NCBI GenBank assembly: GCA_003455605.1
Contig: DMQR01000135.1
Span: forward strand, 1 to 10,101
Length of the DNA stretch: 10,101 nt
Origin: Cryomorphaceae bacterium
Lineage (GTDB): Bacteria > Bacteroidota > Bacteroidia > Flavobacteriales > Schleiferiaceae
Direction of reading: 5' to 3'
Shown: positions 6,347 to 10,101 of the stretch, in pieces
Layout of the letters: each line of letters begins with the position of its first letter
How positions within the stretch are numbered: the stretch's first letter is position 1
The notes under the pieces: model-generated
The model's input: only the letters and a program-made list of their open reading frames with translations
What the model was told of the DNA's origin: nothing
Database searches by the model: none
Translations under genes and position numbers: made by a program

Positions 6347-7612
6347 TTACAGAGACTTCAACCCCTTACTCAGTACCCAAGCGCTATGCCCGTTGCGCTT
6401 TACAATCTCACGTGCCTTAGTTGCTGTAGTTTTACTACCGTGAATACTATGGACCACATAAAATTTATTATTGTAAGGGGAGATAAAGGCTTTTGGAGCC
6501 CAAGCTCCTATGCCATCTAAAAAGGTTTGTGCGTGATCAACAGTATTAAATCCGCCAATGATAATGCTGTAGTTTCCGGAACTTACTTTAGGGGGTTCTT
6601 GGGCGGGGGCACTACTGTTAGTTACAGCTATTGTTTTTGATTCTTCTTCCGTTTTCGGAGTTTCCTCCGCTTCGGACTTTGTCTTAGTATTTGCCTCTTC
6701 AGTCGCTACAGCTGTTTCCGGCGGAATTACTGTAAAAAGATGAAGGTTAGATGTGGTCCCTGGCCGCTTACTCTGAGACATTATAAGTGTACTGTCGTTT
6801 AAAACGATAACGGCAAAATCATCCCCTCTGCCATTATTTGGGAACTCCGTGATGGTAGAGTCTTTGGCTTGCCAAGCAAAGTTCTGTAAGCCATAATTTC
6901 TGGTGCTTCGGGAGAAGTAAATATTTAGGTTTTGTCCTGTGGAAGGGAACACTTCATCCAAGGCACTATTGACTTCTTTTACGGCAATTGGGGATCCCCA
7001 TCCACCATCAAAGTTCATAGCACTTTTATATATATCGTAACCTCCTATACCACCATCAACATTAGAGGCAAAGTATAGGGTGTAATCTATGGGATCAAAA
7101 TAAGGGTGCTGATAGTTTGCATTTTCCTCTATAAACGGGAGCTCTTTGGCTTCCTCACCGTTAAACGGGACAAAAGATAGAGTCATACCGACGTTTCCAT
7201 TTTTATCCGCCTTGCTTCTGCTGTGACTCACAATCATACCTGAGCTATCAGGAATCAAAGCACACTGTCCGATATAATAAGGTAAGGATAGAAGGGCTTC
7301 AGGTAGTGTATAAGTCAAAGTCTTTAGATCTTTTAGTCGCAATAAATAGGGCCTCGCAAAAACTTTATTTGTTTCCGGGTCTTTGGCGGCAAGTCCATTG
7401 CCGCCGCGGTCAGAGAGGAATAATAGATGACCTTTACCGTAGGGGGTTGCCGCATAATCGTCTGCATTTGCCTCCCCTAATTCAAAATGATCAAGCGACT
7501 TTTCATCTTTTAACTCATCCAATATAACTTGGCTTTTTCCATAAAATGGCAAAAGCAGTACAGCAATAAATAGCAAGGTTAATCTTGAAGGTGTAGTGAG
7601 TAGCCGCATCAT
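6347..7612 (-). CDS. PD40-like beta-propeller protein with C-terminal SPOR domain (PorE-like T9SS accessory)
   Basis: A 421-residue exported protein. It has a signal peptide (about 1-28, ending YGKSQ) and no lipobox. Residues about 50-295 carry PD40/WD40-like blades: GKGHLLFLSDRGGNG (60-74), YFDPIDYTLYFASNVDGGIGGYDIYKS (171-197), EVFPSTGQNLNIYFSRSTRNYGLQN (220-244). A T/E/K/P-rich linker follows (about 297-345). The C-terminus at about 347-417 (GNYSIIIGGFNTVDHAQTF...KFYVVHSIHGSKTTATKAREIVKRNG) is a SPOR domain, a fold that binds denuded peptidoglycan glycan strands. In Bacteroidota, PorP/SprF genes are usually followed by a PD40 protein ending in an OmpA-like peptidoglycan-binding domain. Here SPOR appears to replace it, keeping the cell-wall-anchoring logic. 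It overlaps the PorP/SprF gene by 4 nt (ATGA), so the two are probably made together. Confidence 0.85.
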   Translation of the reverse strand: MMRLLTTPSRLTLLFIAVLLLPFYGKSQVILDELKDEKSLDHFELGEANADDYAATPYGKGHLLFLSDRGGNGLAAKDPETNKVFARPYLLRLKDLKTLTYTLPEALLSLPYYIGQCALIPDSSGMIVSHSRSKADKNGNVGMTLSFVPFNGEEAKELPFIEENANYQHPYFDPIDYTLYFASNVDGGIGGYDIYKSAMNFDGGWGSPIAVKEVNSALDEVFPSTGQNLNIYFSRSTRNYGLQNFAWQAKDSTITEFPNNGRGDDFAVIVLNDSTLIMSQSKRPGTTSNLHLFTVIPPETAVATEEANTKTKSEAEETPKTEEESKTIAVTNSSAPAQEPPKVSSGNYSIIIGGFNTVDHAQTFLDGIGAWAPKAFISPYNNKFYVVHSIHGSKTTATKAREIVKRNGHSAWVLSKGLKSL

Positions 7613-8538
7613 AAGAAAAGTCTTGGTGAAGTGAATGATTCGATACGAGGGGCAACGTTAAAGGCGATGCCGATAACATGACTTATTTGGGTAATAAATA
7701 TGAGATCCGTTAACGGATAGTTATACTGGTAGAATACATGCCAATCTCTTGAAGGGTTGATTCTTAGCAATACCCCGGCTTCGTCAGCAGGGCTGTAATG
7801 AGCACCAACCCCCCATTTTTCTTGATTCTCGAAAAACAAATGGAAGTTTAAATCCGCCGGAGCATTTGTCGTAGCGCTAGCCAAAAAACTAGATCGTAAT
7901 GACCATTGATTTTTTAGTGCCATTCGGTAACCACCAAAAATTTGCAAAACTTGAGCGGTAAAGTTGTTTTCATAAATTTTTGCGCGGTTGACATTTTTAA
8001 AGCTTACCCCCATATAGTAACTCTGAGTATTCAAAGTAGTACCGATATCAACATTTGCCATAATAGGCCCTTGTAGGTTGTAAATGTTTGGATCAACAAG
8101 GTCGTAATAGGTCTCGTCAAGAAGGTCAACAGCAGTGCGTCCCACTGTCACGCGAAGCCCGGTGCTGAGCTTCGTCAAATCGTTGACTTGTAAATGATAT
8201 GCGCCACTTACAGCGGCATGCTGGGTAATAGCAGGTCCTACCTGATCATTGATTAAGGTTAAATTTAATCCTAGGCCTCTCAGATTATGGTAATCTATGC
8301 TAATTAAGCCCGTACGAGGAGCCCCGTTTAGTCCAGCCCACTGGGCATCGACTAAGCTTACGACGTGCTGCTCCTGCATCCCTGCGTGGGCTGGGGAAAC
8401 GGCCACTGGTGTAAATAAATAGTTGTCCAGCGAAGGATGCTGTTGGGCCGAAATATAACTGGCCACTAGGAGTAAGGTAGCCGTAGCTAGGGACGCCAGG
8501 CGGTTGCGCTGTTTCATATACCTATAGATTCTTTTCAT
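7609..8538 (-). CDS. PorP/SprF family type IX secretion outer-membrane protein
   Basis: A 309-residue outer-membrane beta-barrel of the PorP/SprF family. The signal peptide ends YISAQ, followed by the family's hallmark start QQHPSLDNYLFTPVAVSPAHAGM, matching the Q-Q-x-P-x-x-x-x-Y-x-F-x-x-x-x-x-N/S-P-A-x-A-G pattern. Further signatures are W-A-G-L-x-G-A-P-R-T, Y-H-N-L-R-G-L-G-L-N, repeated amphipathic strands, GVGAHYSPADEAGVLLRINPSRDWHVFYQYNYPLTDL and a C-terminal I-G-I-A-F strand. In Flavobacterium johnsoniae, SprF is required for secretion of the adhesin SprB, and SprF-like proteins are tied to cargo with type-B sorting domains. The adjacent upstream gene is such a cargo. I chose ATG at 8538, 6 nt after the cargo stop codon; an in-frame TTG at 8544 and ATG at 8517 are alternatives. 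Confidence 0.92.
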   Translation of the reverse strand: MKRIYRYMKQRNRLASLATATLLLVASYISAQQHPSLDNYLFTPVAVSPAHAGMQEQHVVSLVDAQWAGLNGAPRTGLISIDYHNLRGLGLNLTLINDQVGPAITQHAAVSGAYHLQVNDLTKLSTGLRVTVGRTAVDLLDETYYDLVDPNIYNLQGPIMANVDIGTTLNTQSYYMGVSFKNVNRAKIYENNFTAQVLQIFGGYRMALKNQWSLRSSFLASATTNAPADLNFHLFFENQEKWGVGAHYSPADEAGVLLRINPSRDWHVFYQYNYPLTDLIFITQISHVIGIAFNVAPRIESFTSPRLFL

Positions 8539-8544
8539 GGCCAA

Positions 8545-9966
8545 TTATCGGTTAATATAGAGGTATCCGTTAAACTCTTGACTTGAGGTGCCGCCCATAC
8601 GTACGTAGTAGAAGTAAGTTCCGCTCGGAAGGATTTCCTCGGCATTATTTAAATACGTGTTTGTATTGGCACGTCCGTCGAAGTCGTTTTGGTAGTCGGT
8701 ATTTTCATAGACCTTCAAGCCTAGTCTGCTAAAAATCACTACATGTGTACCAGGGAACTGCTGAATGCCTGGGATGACCCAGTAATCGTTATTACCGTCA
8801 TTGTCCGGCGTCAAGACTGTCGCTGCTTCGAGGTCACAAACGTCCGCATCTAGGAAGTTCGGAATACCGTCGCCATCAAGATCGCCATCAACGATGTTCG
8901 TGAATGCAGGCGTTCCTTGCGCACCTTGTGCGCCGGGACCCTGGCCATCAGAGCTTACACGGTCTGCTTCCCAAGTGACATAGTTCACGCCACCTGAGTA
9001 GTCTCGATAGTCAATGAAGTCCCAAACGACCGGTGCGTCGAAGAGATTTCCTGCAGCGACATTGCTCGTGGTAATCGTGGAATCGTATGGGTTGGAATCA
9101 TCGACGTCAGCGACGTTGTCGTTGTCATCATCTGGGTCGAAATAGTCCATGATTCCATCTGAATCGTAATCGCAAGGCCATGTGAATTGGTCGATTCGTC
9201 CATCGTTGTCGTCGTCCTCATCAAAGCGACCTGCTCCTGAACCGTCACTGTCCTCGTCGGTAACACCATCGTTATCGTGGTCGAATGGGTGTTGGTCAGC
9301 GAGATAGAATGAGCCAACTTCTGCGTTAGCCCAAGGATGAATTGTGGTGGAGATAACGAAACGATCTGTAGATACGTTTCGAGGATCGAATCCTTGTGCT
9401 TCGAGAGCATCATAATCGATTGGTCCTTCGAGAATTCCATCATTGTCATCATCCCAGTCGTCAATGTCGAGAACGCCGTCGTTGTCGTGGTCGAATGGGT
9501 CAGTTCCATAGCAACCATCGAATCGCTCGATAAGATCGTAAATACCGTCATTGTCGTCATCGAGATCGTATAAGTCGCTGATTCCATCGTTATCGTGGTC
9601 GTTTTTATTAGATTCTTCAACGAGGAAATTGTTGGATGCCATCACTGCTTCAACAGCGGCTAGATCGCTGATGACACCTGATGATACACCAATATCAGCC
9701 CACATGATGTCTCGGAGAGAGGGGTGGACATCATCGGAATGGAACACTGTGGATCCTTCGTACTGGCCTTGGCCGGCTTGGTCCATCGATTGCAGAGCAG
9801 GGCTACTTTGCATCGATCGATATTCAACATCGATTGAGACTTCTTCATCTTCCCATTCGGATGGAACCATCATTGCAAGTGTTGTGCTCATCACCATCAA
9901 GAACACTAAGAGAAGTGATTTGAAGGCGTTCGGTCGTCGGTTGATTGTGTTTCGGTTTTCTAGCAT
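8545..9966 (-). CDS. T9SS type-B sorted secreted protein with thrombospondin type-3-like calcium-binding repeats
   Basis: A 473-residue secreted protein. It has a long-n-region signal peptide (hydrophobic core SLLLVFLMVMSTTLAM, about 17-32) and an acidic, low-complexity segment to about 120. Asp-rich TSP3-like repeats follow at about 123-164, 158-182, 227-262, 265-292 and 360-376, with D-x-D-x-D-G loops expected to bind Ca2+. The C-terminal domain at about 381-473 is the gliding-motility-associated / type-B sorting domain: TPDNDGNNDYWVIPGIQQFPG, IFSRLGLKVYE, YQNDFDGR, LPSGTYFYYV and the terminal GYLYINR. Such cargo crosses the outer membrane by T9SS. No enzymatic domain is visible, so a structural or adhesin-type surface role is likely. 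ATG at 9966 is preferred over TTG at 9996 because AGAGGGG lies 5-6 nt before it. It is the first gene of the operon, with PorP/SprF directly downstream. Confidence 0.9.
   Translation of the reverse strand: MLENRNTINRRPNAFKSLLLVFLMVMSTTLAMMVPSEWEDEEVSIDVEYRSMQSSPALQSMDQAGQGQYEGSTVFHSDDVHPSLRDIMWADIGVSSGVISDLAAVEAVMASNNFLVEESNKNDHDNDGISDLYDLDDDNDGIYDLIERFDGCYGTDPFDHDNDGVLDIDDWDDDNDGILEGPIDYDALEAQGFDPRNVSTDRFVISTTIHPWANAEVGSFYLADQHPFDHDNDGVTDEDSDGSGAGRFDEDDDNDGRIDQFTWPCDYDSDGIMDYFDPDDDNDNVADVDDSNPYDSTITTSNVAAGNLFDAPVVWDFIDYRDYSGGVNYVTWEADRVSSDGQGPGAQGAQGTPAFTNIVDGDLDGDGIPNFLDADVCDLEAATVLTPDNDGNNDYWVIPGIQQFPGTHVVIFSRLGLKVYENTDYQNDFDGRANTNTYLNNAEEILPSGTYFYYVRMGGTSSQEFNGYLYINR
8836..9600 (-). repeat. 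TSP3-like Asp-rich repeat region inside the secreted cargo gene
   Basis: Several protein-level repeats of the form D-H-D-N-D-G-(V/I)-x-D-x-x-D-x-D-D-D-N-D-G are encoded mainly at about 9088-9600, with one more copy at about 8836-8892. The DNA is also repetitive: the 16-mer TCGTGGTCGAATGGGT (+ strand sense) occurs at 9275-9290 and 9485-9500, and TATCGTGGTC recurs at 9591-9600. Spacing is irregular, with a non-repeat insert of about 45 residues between the second and third repeat units. Confidence 0.85.
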
Positions 9967-9971
9967 AACAG

Positions 9972-9978
9972 CCCCTCT
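9972..9978 (-). promoter_or_regulatory. Shine-Dalgarno-like site that fixes the cargo gene start
   Basis: On the minus strand AGAGGGG lies 5 nt upstream of the ATG at 9966. It is one of the few recognisable ribosome binding sites in this window. It supports the ATG over the upstream in-frame TTG at 9996, which has no such site. Confidence 0.55.
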
Positions 9979-10031
9979 AAACAAATTGCTGAACAAGGAA
10001 CTGTATATGAAAACGATGGGTGATTGATGAC

Positions 10032-10064
10032 CGAAAGTATCACCCAGATGAAAAGGATATCAAA
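10032..10064 (-). promoter_or_regulatory. Candidate Bacteroidota-type promoter of the five-gene operon
   Basis: On the minus strand, TTTG (10064-10061) is followed after 21 nt by TACTTTCG (10039-10032), one mismatch from the TAnnTTTG -7 consensus. The spacing is within the range seen for this phylum. Transcription would start near 10025, giving a leader of about 60 nt before the ATG at 9966. The -33 element overlaps the T-tail of the upstream terminator. Confidence 0.4.
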
Positions 10065-10101
10065 AGAAAAGGAGCCTCAGGGGAGCGGACTCCCCTGAGG
10101 C
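10061..10101 (-). terminator. Intrinsic terminator of an upstream minus-strand unit
   Basis: GCCTCAGGGGAG (10074-10085) and CTCCCCTGAGGC (10090-10101) form a perfect 12-bp, GC-rich stem with a CGGA tetraloop. Read on the minus strand it is followed by TCCTTTTCTTTTG, a U-rich tail. It would end a transcript entering from beyond the right edge of the window, so the cargo gene starts a new transcription unit. The stem may extend past the window. Confidence 0.8.

Noticed and set aside
9268..9600. Regularly recurring short DNA repeats suggesting a CRISPR-like array
   Set aside because: The repeats are in-frame codons for D-x-D-x-D-G calcium-binding loops inside one gene, with variable spacing and no cas genes nearby.
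8985..9620. 211-codon minus-strand reading frame inside the cargo gene
   Set aside because: It is a Thr/Met/Ser-rich low-complexity shadow caused by the repetitive Asp-codon DNA of the TSP3 region read in another frame; the real frame has a signal peptide, domain motifs and a sorting signal.
9551..10027. 158-codon plus-strand reading frame opposite the cargo gene start
   Set aside because: Ser-rich with no recognisable motif and fully antisense to the signal peptide and N-terminal region of the well-supported cargo gene.

Overview
The window looks like chromosomal DNA from a marine-type Bacteroidota, most likely a member of the Flavobacteriales. Three things support this. There is a type IX secretion (T9SS) type-B C-terminal sorting domain next to a PorP/SprF-family protein. 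Several short lipoproteins have Bacteroidota-style lipoboxes. Shine-Dalgarno sequences are mostly weak or absent. No RNA genes, insertion sequences, CRISPR arrays or phage genes were seen, and coding density is high: the longest gene-free stretches are 1798-2032 and 9967-10101, both described below.

Left part (1-1797): a cupin of the mannose-6-phosphate isomerase / ManC C-terminal type (+) meets a nucleotide-sugar dehydrogenase of the TviB/WbpO type (-). They converge with directly abutting stop codons. Both point to activated-sugar supply for a surface polysaccharide, so this is probably the edge of an LPS O-antigen or capsule locus.

Middle part (2033-5106, + strand): four tightly spaced genes encode one secreted protein and three predicted lipoproteins. 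All appear to carry NTF2-like/SnoaL-like folds (five domains in total, two in the first protein), and the second has a C-terminal TPR-like half. The set is preceded by a 235-bp intergenic region with an 11-bp perfect inverted repeat and is closed by a strong intrinsic terminator at about 5134-5168. I know of no named system with this composition. It is the best candidate here for an undescribed envelope module, but its function is unknown.

Right part (5163-9966, - strand): a five-gene operon. Its first gene encodes a secreted, aspartate-rich protein with thrombospondin type-3-like calcium-binding repeats and a type-B (gliding-motility-associated) T9SS sorting domain. Next come a PorP/SprF-like outer-membrane protein and a periplasmic PD40-like beta-propeller protein that ends in a SPOR domain instead of the usual OmpA-type peptidoglycan-binding domain. 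Two small lipoproteins, coupled by an ATGA overlap, finish the operon. The likely logic is a cargo, its dedicated SprF-like outer-membrane partner and a peptidoglycan-anchored periplasmic partner, which together export the cargo and perhaps tether it at the cell surface. An upstream unit on the same strand ends at a perfect 12-bp hairpin terminator at the right window edge.
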